Of a stretch of 64,000 bases of DNA, positions 31,145 through 40,452 are shown piece after piece; positions within the stretch are counted from its first letter, which is position 1, and each line of letters begins with the position of its first letter. Both the position numbers and the translations under genes were made by a program. This DNA comes from Exophiala sp. HKRS030 (Eukaryota; Ascomycota; Eurotiomycetes; Chaetothyriales; Herpotrichiellaceae). The notes below the pieces were generated by a model, which saw nothing but the letters and a program-made list of their open reading frames with translations, was not told where the DNA came from and searched no databases. Location: contig JAHWDD010000001.1 in NCBI GenBank assembly GCA_023897205.1, positions 4,464,001-4,528,000 of the forward strand, given 5' to 3'.

Positions 31145-33301
31145 ATGTCTGAAGCGAGATATTCATTTCTGGGCCTCGAGAGGCTTCACGTGTTCGTGAC
31201 CGGCGCAGGTGGTGGGATCGGTGGTGCAGCTGTCAAAGAATTTCTTGGTACGTGAAGACTGTTGTATGATGTGCGAGAAGCAAACATCATCTCTGACGCC
31301 ATTCCAGCCTTGGGGTGCCGTGTCACAGGGTTCGATAAGAGGGCTATCGAGAGCTCGAGACTATGTTCGAGCCCGGAAGAGCAGTCCAGATTCAATACCG
31401 TGCAAGGTGATCTGACTGTTGAGGAGTCTATTGCTGCTTCTTTCCGGTCTGCAGTCGACAGGTTTGGCCCAGTGAACATTCTCGTGGCCAACGCAGGGAT
31501 TACCGATGAAAGTGCTCATCCGCCAATCTGGGAGGTCGATGCCGCGCTTTGGGATAAGGTGAGAGGCAACTGTCGAATAATGATACGCACCATGAAACTT
31601 ACGGGGCCAAGGTGAACACCAACAATGTCAGGGGCACATTTTTGACTGTCAAGCACTTCTTACGCTCGGTAAAACAAGCCCAAGAAAAGCAGGGCGGCGA
31701 ACTTGACAACGTCGCTATTGTCATCACAGGCTCGGAGACCGGCAAGTTTGGTCAGGAAGGACACTCGGAGTTTGTTTTTACTGATCAAGATCGGACTAGA
31801 AGGAGGAATCGCTAACTCCATTCAGGTATGCCTCGGGAAAAGCAGGTCTGCAATATGGCCTTGTCCGAACAGTCAAGAACGAGATTGTCAGGTTGAACTC
31901 GAAAGCTCGCATCAACGCCGTAGCGCCTGGTTGGGTCAATACTTCACTCATTGGGGATCGCCTTGACGATCCCAAGGAGATGTGGTCTGAATGCCAGGCA
32001 ACGGTTGCTCTCCGAAAAATCTCAGAGCCCGAGGATGTGGCGCGAGCAATGGCATTTTTAGCCAGCCATCGGGCTGCAGGCAACATATCTGGAGAATGTG
32101 TCTCCGTAGATGGCGGTATGGAAGGCAGGCTCATTTGGCGGGAGGAGCAGGTACTCGGTTCAGGCTCCAAGCCTGGCAGTAGCGGAAGCGCGATTCAGAC
32201 GACGACTATTCCTACGTCTTTGAGTCCGCCAAAGAGACAGCGGCGTTTGCGAATCTGTCTGTCTGTTGATTTTGACGCCATCTCAGGATACCTGGGCACC
32301 GGTCATGACCCCAACAACACGCTTGCCGACTACTCGGCGGGTGTTTTCAGCGCCAATGTCGGTGTTGGCAGACTGCTGGGTTTGTTCAAGAAACACGGGA
32401 TCTCTGACAAGCTCACCTGGTTCGTGCCCGGTCACAGTCTGGAGACATTCCCAACCCAGGCACAGGAGATAGTGCAGAGTGGTGCGGAACTTGGACTGCA
32501 TGGGTACAGTCACGAAGGGGCCTATGCCATGACCGTTGAACAAGAAAAAGATGTGCTCGAAAAGTGCATCGAGATCATCACGAAACTGAAGGGGGGAAAG
32601 CGACCGGTGGGATATCGGGCACCGTTATATCAAATTCGCGAGACCACGGTACGGCTACTGCAGGATCACGACTTTCTGTATGATAGCAGCATGAACGCAC
32701 ATGACGCACTCCCTTACTTCCTGCCTAAGCCATTCCCCGATGAGCCACCGCATGTGCCTGATTACAGCAAAGATGCCAAAAGCTGGATGGTACCAACGCC
32801 TGTTCCACAACAGCCTGAGGCAGGTTCGGCAGAAGCAGAGAGAGCGCTTGTTGAGATTCCAGGAAGCTGGTATACCGAGGACATGACACCGGTAAGAATG
32901 ATCGATTTGAAAACATGGAGCGTTTGCTAACTTCCACAGCTTGGATTCTACCCGTATGCAGCCAACACGCAAGGCTACATTAGCGTCGATGTAGTCGAAA
33001 AGATGTGGATTGATCGATTCAACTGGATCTGGGAGAACGAAAGCTGGTTGGACGAGGGTCCTGGCAAAGGATATGGATCCGTCTATCCGTAAGTAAGATC
33101 GATCTATGTGATGTGCTGATTACTGATTGAATGTCCGCCAGGATGATCTGGCATCCGGAATCAGCTGGACGTGCACACATTGTCGGCATGATTGATCAAT
33201 TTATTTCCAAGCTGGTGGTACGAATGAAAGAAGCCGGCGAAGGAGAGATTACCTTTGAGCCCATGGAAAGTGTGGCTCGAAGCTGGAAACAACGAACATG
33301 A
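31145..33301 (+). CDS. fusion protein: short-chain dehydrogenase + NodB-fold (PuuE/HP0310-like) deacetylase
   Basis: Six exons: 31145-31247, 31308-31558, 31612-31769, 31826-32891, 32940-33088, 33142-33301; 628 residues with all phases consistent. The N-terminal half is a classical SDR: TGAGGGIG at 19-26, NAG at 96-98, catalytic Ser159, Tyr172 and Lys176 (YASGK), and VDGGM at 265-269. After a Gly/Ser/Thr linker (about 270-310) a polysaccharide-deacetylase-fold domain begins: SVDFDA with Asp319/Asp321, HGYSHE with His396/His400, and GYRAP near 434-438, so the metal site looks complete. This second part resembles the fungal relatives of H. pylori HP0310, PuuE allantoinase and bacterial cyclic imidases. 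Both halves lie in exon 4 without a break, so the fusion is genomic. It probably runs two successive steps on one nitrogenous substrate; which one is unknown. Confidence 0.88.
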
Positions 33302-34198
33302 GCGGATTATCTCAGATCTCAGCTCAGCAGATGTGGCGGCGTGGAGAACGAAAAGCAGTAAAGGTTTTGAGAAGGGGTGTACTTGTAGTTTTTCGAATGA
33401 GCTTCCTACAGTACAACTGAGAGCATTCCATTCCTTCGTGGCAACGCTCTGTACCACTCAATGATGGTCGTCAGCGTGATTTAGCCTTAACGCTTGAATC
33501 CGACACCAATGCAGCAATGCCTGGGAGTCATTGAGAGGTAACATACATTATGGATACGGGCCAAGTTGACAGGTCAGTTGATTGGGCCTCGAAGGGCTGG
33601 AATGGTCGATGAATACGATACGAGAGTAAGGTAGTGGGTGGGAACAAAGGATTGAAGCAAGGGCGGAAAGGCGCAGGCTGATTAAGCGATGTGGTCATAG
33701 CAAAGAAATGCTGAGTGGACAATCAAGTCTCGTATGTGGTAATGATGCTAGTCGAAAGTGGCATTTGCTCGACTTTGAAAACGAACCGCCTTGAATCGCC
33801 CAAAGCCAAACAAGTTGGTGATCACTGATGATGATATTTCTTTCGCTGGCCCTCATGATGCAGCTTCACCTGGGATTTCACCCTTTGCCACGTTAGGTTT
33901 CTTCACCTTTTCCAAGTGCTTTTCTCTCTATCTGACCATAGGCATTTCTTCTTGTCTTTCCCCAGCTCATAGACACATCCTGTCCCTCGTCTTGGAAATT
34001 GTTCCTTTGGCCCCCTCCAATACACATGTTCTTTGTATTCTGTTGCCTGTCTCCCTTCCCTTGGAGATCTGCATGGCCCAGACCCAGTTACGCATGTGCA
34101 TATGGTCCGAGCTTAGGATCTGTAGTCGACTTCGTTGTGCAAACGGCCGCTCTTACGAGTACACATTGAAACCTCCTATGAGCTGAACCAGAATCACC
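33302..34198. promoter_or_regulatory. upstream region of the sterol glucosyltransferase-like gene
   Basis: 897 bp between two plus-strand genes. The last 350 bp are pyrimidine-rich, fitting promoter and leader of the large gene. No supported coding frame. Confidence 0.4.
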
Positions 34199-37100
34199 AT
34201 GTCTACCTCCAACCCTCTCCCCGATCGGTCGCAACAGGAGGAACAGATTCCTCAAGTTGTCCTCGAGGAAGCCACCGCAGTGGCGGCAGCAAACCAAGAG
34301 GAGGCAGGCGACTTGGGAAACATAAACACCGCTGCGTCCTCGCCAGAGAGCCATGTTCGACATCATGGCGGCACATCTCCCCACCTAGACGAAGTTCCTG
34401 CGCCAGCCTACAATGCCGACCAGTACGAACACTTGGACATCAGTCAGAATGGGCTGGATACGTCCGCCCAAGTCAGCAGTAATGGCAGAATCAACATCAA
34501 TATCAATCAGCGGAGCAAAAAGCTCACGAACCTCCTTATACCGGCCCTACGGCACCAATTGGACATCCAGAAGCAAAAGGCGACCGCTCAGCCGCAAATA
34601 CCAGAGGGCCTCGGGGAAACAGACGATGGATTACCTCCATCTCCTATGAACATTGTGATCCAGATCGTGGGTAGCAGAGGAGATGTCCAACCCTTTGTCG
34701 CATTGGGCCAGGTGTTGAAGAACAAGTACAACCACCGAGTCAGGATAGCCACGCATCCCACATTCAAGGAATTTGTCACCGAAAATGGCCTCGAATTCTT
34801 CAGCATTGGTGGAGATCCAGCAGAACTCATGGCGTTTATGGTGAAAAACCCTGGGTTGATGCCTGGAATCGACTCTCTCAAAAGTGGCGATGTAGGCAAA
34901 CGAAGAAAGGGCATCTACGAAATCGTCACGGGGTGTTGGCGATCGACTATTGAAGCTGGAGATGGAACGGGCGTGCAGGTGTCCGATGACACCCATTCAT
35001 TCGACAGCGCCATCTCCTTCGGTGCAGATCCGAACTTCAAACCTTTTGTAGCAGATGCCATTATTGCAAATCCTCCCAGTTTTGCTCATGTCCACATTGC
35101 TGAGAAGTTAGGTGTTCCCCTTCACCTCATGTTTACAATGCCATGGTCTCCAACACAGTCCTTTCCGCATCCACTTGCGAACATTGTCTCCTCAAACACC
35201 GACGCCAATATGGCCAACTTTGTCACATATGCTTTGGTGGACATGCTGACTTGGCAAGGATTGGGAGATGTTATCAACCGATTCCGAGAGAGAAGTCTCG
35301 GCCTGGAGCCTATCAGTATCATGTGGGCGCCAGGTATGACCAGCCGGCTTCGGATTCCCTGGACGTACTGCTGGTCCCCCGCTCTTATACCTAAGCCGGC
35401 CGACTGGGGAAGCTATATCGACATCTCGGGCTTCTTTTTCCTGAATCTTTCCACCAATTATATGCCGGCGGAGGAATTAGCAAACTTCCTGGCTGCCGGT
35501 CCACCTCCTGTCTATATTGGTTTTGGCTCAATTGTCGTTGATGACCCCAATGCGATGACTAGGATGATCTTCGAAGCAATCAAGAAAACAGGTCAACGAG
35601 CCCTTGTGTCCAAGGGGTGGGGTGGCCTCGGCGCAGACCAATTAGGCATTCCAGAAGGTGTCTTCATGCTGGGCAATTGCCCGCATGATTGGCTGTTCCA
35701 GCACGTTTCATGTGTGGTTCACCACGGTGGTGCTGGAACAACTGCAGCTGGAATTCTTGCCGGTAGGCCGACTGTTGTGGTGCCTTTCTTCGGTGATCAG
35801 CCGTTCTGGGGCTCGATGACATATCGTGCCGGTGCAGGACCTAAGCCAGTTCCCTACAAGACCTTGACTGCGGACAAGCTTGCGGAGTCAATAATGGAAG
35901 CTTTAAAGCCTGCGTCTCTGGAGCAAGCGAAAGAGCTGAGCATGAAAATCAAATCGGAAAAGGGCACAGAGGCTGGCGCAGAATCTTTTCACAAGCAATT
36001 ACACCTGTCTGATCTGCGATGCTCGCTAGCTCCGACTCGGACCGCTGTCTGGCGAGTAAAGCGAACGGACATTCGCCTTTCGCCACTTGCAGCAATCGTT
36101 CTCGGAAGCGAAGGTCTACTTGACTTCTCGGACCTGAAATTATACCGACCTCGAGAGTATGAAACAGAAGATGGTCCATGGGAGCCAATCTCTGGCGGCG
36201 CTGCAGCTTTGATGGGAACAATTGGAAATCTCTCTATGGGTGTCGCCGATTTCCCAGTGGAGATATTGAAGTCACTAAAGACAGCCAGTAGTGACCTAAA
36301 AGATCTACATGAGCGAAAAAACTCGCCCCCTGGATCGTCCACTCCTACTACAACTTCTGAACGCGTATCAAACGGAGATGTATCAAGCACAGTTGACGCC
36401 GCCTCTGAAGACCAGTCTGGCGTCGCCTCGAGTGCAACCACCCAAGTAGGGCAGGAAACCCCCTCTGGCTCATCACGACCATCAGCCATGTCGACTGTAT
36501 ACGCGCCAGATGGCAGCACAAGAAGCTCATCCCACCATCGTCATTGGTCTCGCAGTGGGCGCCATTCACGGTCCAACTCTGGTTCGCCGAAGCCTGGACA
36601 TCGTACACATTCACCCGCTTGTGAAGAAGTAGGGCAGATATCACTAGACACCGCTATGACTGGAGCAAGAGCCGTGGGAAAGATTGTGTCTGCTGGTGTC
36701 AAATCGCCAATGGACTTCACCTTGTCGCTGGCAAAGGGTTTCCACAACGCTCCGAAGCTATACGGTGATGAAACGGTTAGGAAGAGCGAGAAGATTGTGG
36801 ATCTCAACTCTGGTCTGAAAGCGGCTGGCAAGGAATTCGGCTACGGCTTCTACGATGGTATCACCGGCCTAGTGACCCAACCTCTGGCGGGCGCGAAAAA
36901 GGAGGGAGCCGCGGGCTTCTTCAAAGGAGCGGCGAAAGGCATTGGAGGCCTGGTCCTCAAGCCAGGCGCCGGTATATGGGGTCTTCCAGGATACACCGCA
37001 AAAGGCATTTATGCTGAAGTCGCCAAGCACTTTGGCAGTTCTGTACAAAACTATATCATCGCTGCCCGAACAGCTCAAGGTTTTGATGAATGGAAGAACA

Positions 37101-38287
37101 GTACGCCGGAAGAGAGAGAATCGATTGTTCGAGCGTGGAAGGATGGCAAGCTCGAAACCCGTAAAGGTGGGCGGTTGTACGGGGAGGAACGTAAAGTAGC
37201 CATCGAGCAACATATCCTCACCAAGACGCACAGCGATTCCGTTGAGTTGATCCACGGATTCAAGAACACCAAACATCTCAGCTGGGATGAACGGAAAGCT
37301 CTCGACGAGAAGCGGCAACAGCTCAAGAAGGAACAGAAAGAGCTTGAGCGTCGTGAGAAGGCAATCAAGAAGGAGGAGAGAAAGCAAACAGGCAGAATCA
37401 AAAGTCGGTGCAAGTTCTGCCCCTTCGATCACGAGAGTAGCCAACACCTCAACCATACTCGATCATTGTCGAGTATCAGTTCCAGTCTTGATCATCCTGC
37501 GAAGAGTCAGGAAAACATCGGAGATGATCCAGAATATGAGGAAGCCATCCAGAGAGCAATCACGGAAACCAGTAAAGGAAATCGCTCAGAGGATGCAGTC
37601 ATTGAGAGAGCGCTGCGTGCCAGTCTGCGCGAGCTGCACAATGCGCCATACCGAGGTAGTATCCAAAGCGACGAAGCTTTCAAGACGGCAGTACGGGCAA
37701 GTCTGAAGGAGTTCAAGCGTGCACAGGCGGAACGGTCTTCTCAAGAGACTGGAGTTGTGCCCATCGAGGAAGGAGAAGACGAAGACGAAGCAGAAGCCGA
37801 CCATCACGATGCTGTACTCGAACGGGTCTTGACGAAAAGTCTGGAAGAGTACAGGGCGGCTCAATCGGCCCAAGAGGGCTCACAGCACCCGTCTGCCGAC
37901 CATCTAGACTACAGTGATTCGGGGATTGACACGGACTATGATGAGGACTTCAAACGTGCTATCGAAGAGAGCAAAAGACTCCACAGTGAAAACGAGCAAA
38001 CGAAGAAAGATCTTGCCGTGAGGGAGGCGAGGCTGCTCGAGAATGAAGGTGGTGGAGAAGTGTCTTCGGGGTTGAATGCTGAGTCTGCCGAAACCCACGG
38101 TGATGAGGATGAGCTGAAGAGAGCCATCACTGCATCTGAAGAAGATGAAAAGGCGCGACGGGATGAGCTGACCAAGCAGCAGACCGAGGAACAAATTGTG
38201 TTGGAGTACGTCAAGAAGCAGAGTTTACTGGAGGAGGAGATAAAGAAGAACAAGGACGCCCAAAATGTCTCTACTACTTCCGAGTGA
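34199..38287 (+). CDS. GT28-type sterol glucosyltransferase-like protein with C-terminal UIM-like repeats
   Basis: Single exon, 1,362 residues. Residues about 150-580 form the UDP-glycosyltransferase: IVIQIVGSRGDVQPFVALG at about 150-168, GFGSIVVDDP near 440, and HHGGAGTTAAGILAGRPTVV near 507, followed by PFFGDQPFWG. These match UDP-glucose:sterol 3-beta-glucosyltransferases. The GRAM and PH domains that precede this domain in Atg26 are absent. A middle region (about 800-960) has Gly/Ala-rich amphipathic segments (GAAGFFKGAAKGIGGL). A basic coiled coil and a Cys/His cluster (CKFCPFDHESSQHLNH) follow. The last 260 residues contain six tandem UIM-like motifs (near 1108, 1130, 1156, 1201, 1246 and 1302). 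The protein is probably membrane-associated. The acceptor lipid is not certain. Confidence 0.88.
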   Translation: MSTSNPLPDRSQQEEQIPQVVLEEATAVAAANQEEAGDLGNINTAASSPESHVRHHGGTSPHLDEVPAPAYNADQYEHLDISQNGLDTSAQVSSNGRINININQRSKKLTNLLIPALRHQLDIQKQKATAQPQIPEGLGETDDGLPPSPMNIVIQIVGSRGDVQPFVALGQVLKNKYNHRVRIATHPTFKEFVTENGLEFFSIGGDPAELMAFMVKNPGLMPGIDSLKSGDVGKRRKGIYEIVTGCWRSTIEAGDGTGVQVSDDTHSFDSAISFGADPNFKPFVADAIIANPPSFAHVHIAEKLGVPLHLMFTMPWSPTQSFPHPLANIVSSNTDANMANFVTYALVDMLTWQGLGDVINRFRERSLGLEPISIMWAPGMTSRLRIPWTYCWSPALIPKPADWGSYIDISGFFFLNLSTNYMPAEELANFLAAGPPPVYIGFGSIVVDDPNAMTRMIFEAIKKTGQRALVSKGWGGLGADQLGIPEGVFMLGNCPHDWLFQHVSCVVHHGGAGTTAAGILAGRPTVVVPFFGDQPFWGSMTYRAGAGPKPVPYKTLTADKLAESIMEALKPASLEQAKELSMKIKSEKGTEAGAESFHKQLHLSDLRCSLAPTRTAVWRVKRTDIRLSPLAAIVLGSEGLLDFSDLKLYRPREYETEDGPWEPISGGAAALMGTIGNLSMGVADFPVEILKSLKTASSDLKDLHERKNSPPGSSTPTTTSERVSNGDVSSTVDAASEDQSGVASSATTQVGQETPSGSSRPSAMSTVYAPDGSTRSSSHHRHWSRSGRHSRSNSGSPKPGHRTHSPACEEVGQISLDTAMTGARAVGKIVSAGVKSPMDFTLSLAKGFHNAPKLYGDETVRKSEKIVDLNSGLKAAGKEFGYGFYDGITGLVTQPLAGAKKEGAAGFFKGAAKGIGGLVLKPGAGIWGLPGYTAKGIYAEVAKHFGSSVQNYIIAARTAQGFDEWKNSTPEERESIVRAWKDGKLETRKGGRLYGEERKVAIEQHILTKTHSDSVELIHGFKNTKHLSWDERKALDEKRQQLKKEQKELERREKAIKKEERKQTGRIKSRCKFCPFDHESSQHLNHTRSLSSISSSLDHPAKSQENIGDDPEYEEAIQRAITETSKGNRSEDAVIERALRASLRELHNAPYRGSIQSDEAFKTAVRASLKEFKRAQAERSSQETGVVPIEEGEDEDEAEADHHDAVLERVLTKSLEEYRAAQSAQEGSQHPSADHLDYSDSGIDTDYDEDFKRAIEESKRLHSENEQTKKDLAVREARLLENEGGGEVSSGLNAESAETHGDEDELKRAITASEEDEKARRDELTKQQTEEQIVLEYVKKQSLLEEEIKKNKDAQNVSTTSE

Positions 38288-38781
38288 GGATGTTTCGAAA
38301 GGAACGTGGCTTGTTGTTTACTTTTTGTCGGGCTCGGAACGCGAAAGGAAAGGAATGCCAAATGCCAAATGACAAATGACGACGATACCCAACGAGCATA
38401 TAGCAGTGCTATCCCTATTTTGCTTTTAGATATATACACGAGGGTCATGGGCATACGACGCGATCATGAACTAATAACGAATGAATTGAATGATGATGAT
38501 GCTGCTAATGCTGAAAACGAATGTGATGTTTTGTCCTTGTTTGGTTTCACTAGACTGTGCGGAGCATGCTGTATTTTTTGTGTTGGTCGAGTTCAAGAAG
38601 TCTAGTACGCACCCACGCGCCGAGGGGAAGGGGCTCCCATAGCTATGGTTTCCAAGACTTGGGTTCGTCTCAGATCAGTTCATCACCCAGACACTGTCAT
38701 GTTTTGGATACTTTTTTGAGGAGTTATATAACAAGCACGTGGGTGATGGGTATATCGTGTTGGAATCCACACTTTACTCAT
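38288..38781. other. intergenic, convergent 3' ends
   Basis: 494 bp between convergent genes. Nothing recognised beyond likely 3' UTRs. Confidence 0.4.
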
Positions 38782-40452
38782 TTAATAAACACCGAGCGGA
38801 TACTGGGTCGGTATGTTGTGAAGAGATTTCACTTTCGGGACTCGGGTGTAGGTGGTGGTGACTTCGACGGTCTCATTCAAGCCGTTGGTGACGGGCACCT
38901 TGCGGGCGTGGAGTCGATCGTCGATACTTTTGGCCAGCTTGAGTAGTGTCCCCTCGGCGAATGGGAGACCGAGCAGTTCCATGCCGATGGGGATCCCGAC
39001 GGGGGCGGAGTCCGTGGCGGGAGAGAAACCGATCGGGATGGTGACGACGGGGCTACCCGTGAGGGCGGCCAGGATACCGTTCCGGCCGGACTGCGAAGGG
39101 GACCCCACGGGGACCACGAGGTTTTTTTGCTCCGGGTAGATGACGGCGTCGAGGTCGTCGGACAGAAAGGTCGAGTGGAGGGTGCGAGTCAGGTTGGCGA
39201 TGAGGGATTGTTTGTTGAAGTAGCCAGGGTCGCCCGTGGACGAGCGTAGACTCGACTCGAGGTAAGCGTACTGACTCGGGATGACGAGGAATTCGGGTCT
39301 GGTGCGGTTGGGCGTGTACAACTCGGGCATGCTCGGAGGGTGCGTGCCCCCCAGGTCCGGAGAGGACAGGTAGGAGGTCAGACCCTCGCGGTACTCGAAA
39401 CTCTGTACGTCCATCGCCGACGATATGGCCGTGGCGTTGTAGATGGGGTCGGTGATGTTGACGACGGTCGCGCCTTGAGACTGCAAAAGGCCAATCACCG
39501 CGGACATGGCCGAGGTGACGGGTGTCGTCTCGTTGGTGTCGGTCCGGTCGATGAAACCTTCGAGCACGCCGATGCGAGTGCCGGTGAGGTTTTGGAACGA
39601 GGTGAGAAAGCTCGTGTAGTCCGTCCCGACGGTCGAGGGAGGCGCCGCGGAGGTCACGTTGTCCCGTGGGTCGTAGCCCACGCTCGACATGACGGTCAGG
39701 GCCGCCGCGATGTCGTACAGGCACCGACCTATGGCGCCGACCGTGTCTTGGGTGTAGGAGATGGGGATGACCCCCGCGCGCGAGATCAGACCCCTCGTCG
39801 GACGGAACGAGAACAAAGAGTTTGCGCTCGCCGGGGACCGTAGGGAGTTGACAGTGTCGGTGCCGGTGCCGAAGACGGCAAACGACGCGGCGACGGCCGC
39901 GCCCGTGCCTCCGGAACTGCCGCCCGGCGTGCGGCCAAGGTCGTAAGGGTTCAGAGTCTGGCCGCCGAGACTGGACACGGAGAGCCCTTCCAACGCGAGT
40001 TCGTGGAGGTTTGACTTGCCCAGGATGACGGCACCGGCGTCGCGGAAGGCCGCGACGGTGGGTGCGTCGTGGGCCGGCGTGGACGAGTTGAGGGCGATGC
40101 AACCTCCTGTGGATGGCATCGGGGTGGCGTCGTAGTTGTCCTTGAGCAGTATGGGTATGCAGAACAGTGAGCCCGTGGCGTTCCCGCTGGACAAGGCTGC
40201 GTCGAGCGAGTCGGCAATCGACAGAGCGTCTGGGTTCAGTGTTATGATGGCATTGATGTCGGGATCGAAGCGTTCAACGCGAGCGATGAAGGAGCTCACG
40301 ATGTCGCGGCATGTCGTGACGCCGGAGAACAATGAGGCGTGCAGAGATGGTATGGTAGCCTCGCGGACATCAAATGCCAGAGACTGTGAAATAGTGAAGG
40401 GTATTGTGCATGCGAGGATGCTGAGCAGTCGCATGGTGTTGGTACTATGCAT
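38782..40452 (-). CDS. secreted amidase (amidase signature family)
   Basis: Single exon, 556 residues from the ATG at 40452; a second in-frame ATG at 40434 would also leave a full signal peptide (MRLLSILACTIPFTISQSLA). The amidase-signature catalytic set is visible: Lys in PILLKDNYDA (about 103-112), the Gly/Ser loop GRTPGGSSGGTGAAVAASFA (about 175-194) with the cis-Ser, and the nucleophile Ser in TVNSLRSPAS. Several Asn-X-Ser/Thr sites fit an extracellular glycoprotein. Fungal secreted members cleave unknown amides; annotations such as GatA are by fold only. The gene is strikingly GC-rich at third positions compared with neighbours, leaving long open frames in other phases. Confidence 0.9.
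   Translation of the reverse strand: MHSTNTMRLLSILACTIPFTISQSLAFDVREATIPSLHASLFSGVTTCRDIVSSFIARVERFDPDINAIITLNPDALSIADSLDAALSSGNATGSLFCIPILLKDNYDATPMPSTGGCIALNSSTPAHDAPTVAAFRDAGAVILGKSNLHELALEGLSVSSLGGQTLNPYDLGRTPGGSSGGTGAAVAASFAVFGTGTDTVNSLRSPASANSLFSFRPTRGLISRAGVIPISYTQDTVGAIGRCLYDIAAALTVMSSVGYDPRDNVTSAAPPSTVGTDYTSFLTSFQNLTGTRIGVLEGFIDRTDTNETTPVTSAMSAVIGLLQSQGATVVNITDPIYNATAISSAMDVQSFEYREGLTSYLSSPDLGGTHPPSMPELYTPNRTRPEFLVIPSQYAYLESSLRSSTGDPGYFNKQSLIANLTRTLHSTFLSDDLDAVIYPEQKNLVVPVGSPSQSGRNGILAALTGSPVVTIPIGFSPATDSAPVGIPIGMELLGLPFAEGTLLKLAKSIDDRLHARKVPVTNGLNETVEVTTTYTRVPKVKSLHNIPTQYPLGVY

Noticed and set aside
23077..33301. A single biosynthetic or catabolic cluster spanning the Zn2Cys6 gene to the fusion enzyme
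   Set aside because: A ribosomal protein gene lies in the middle and there is no further linked enzyme; only the permease-fusion pair is plausible.
39053..40102. Long alternative minus-strand frame of 349 codons inside the amidase
   Set aside because: Arg/His/Pro-rich translation caused by high GC; it lies in another phase of a gene with a complete amidase signature.
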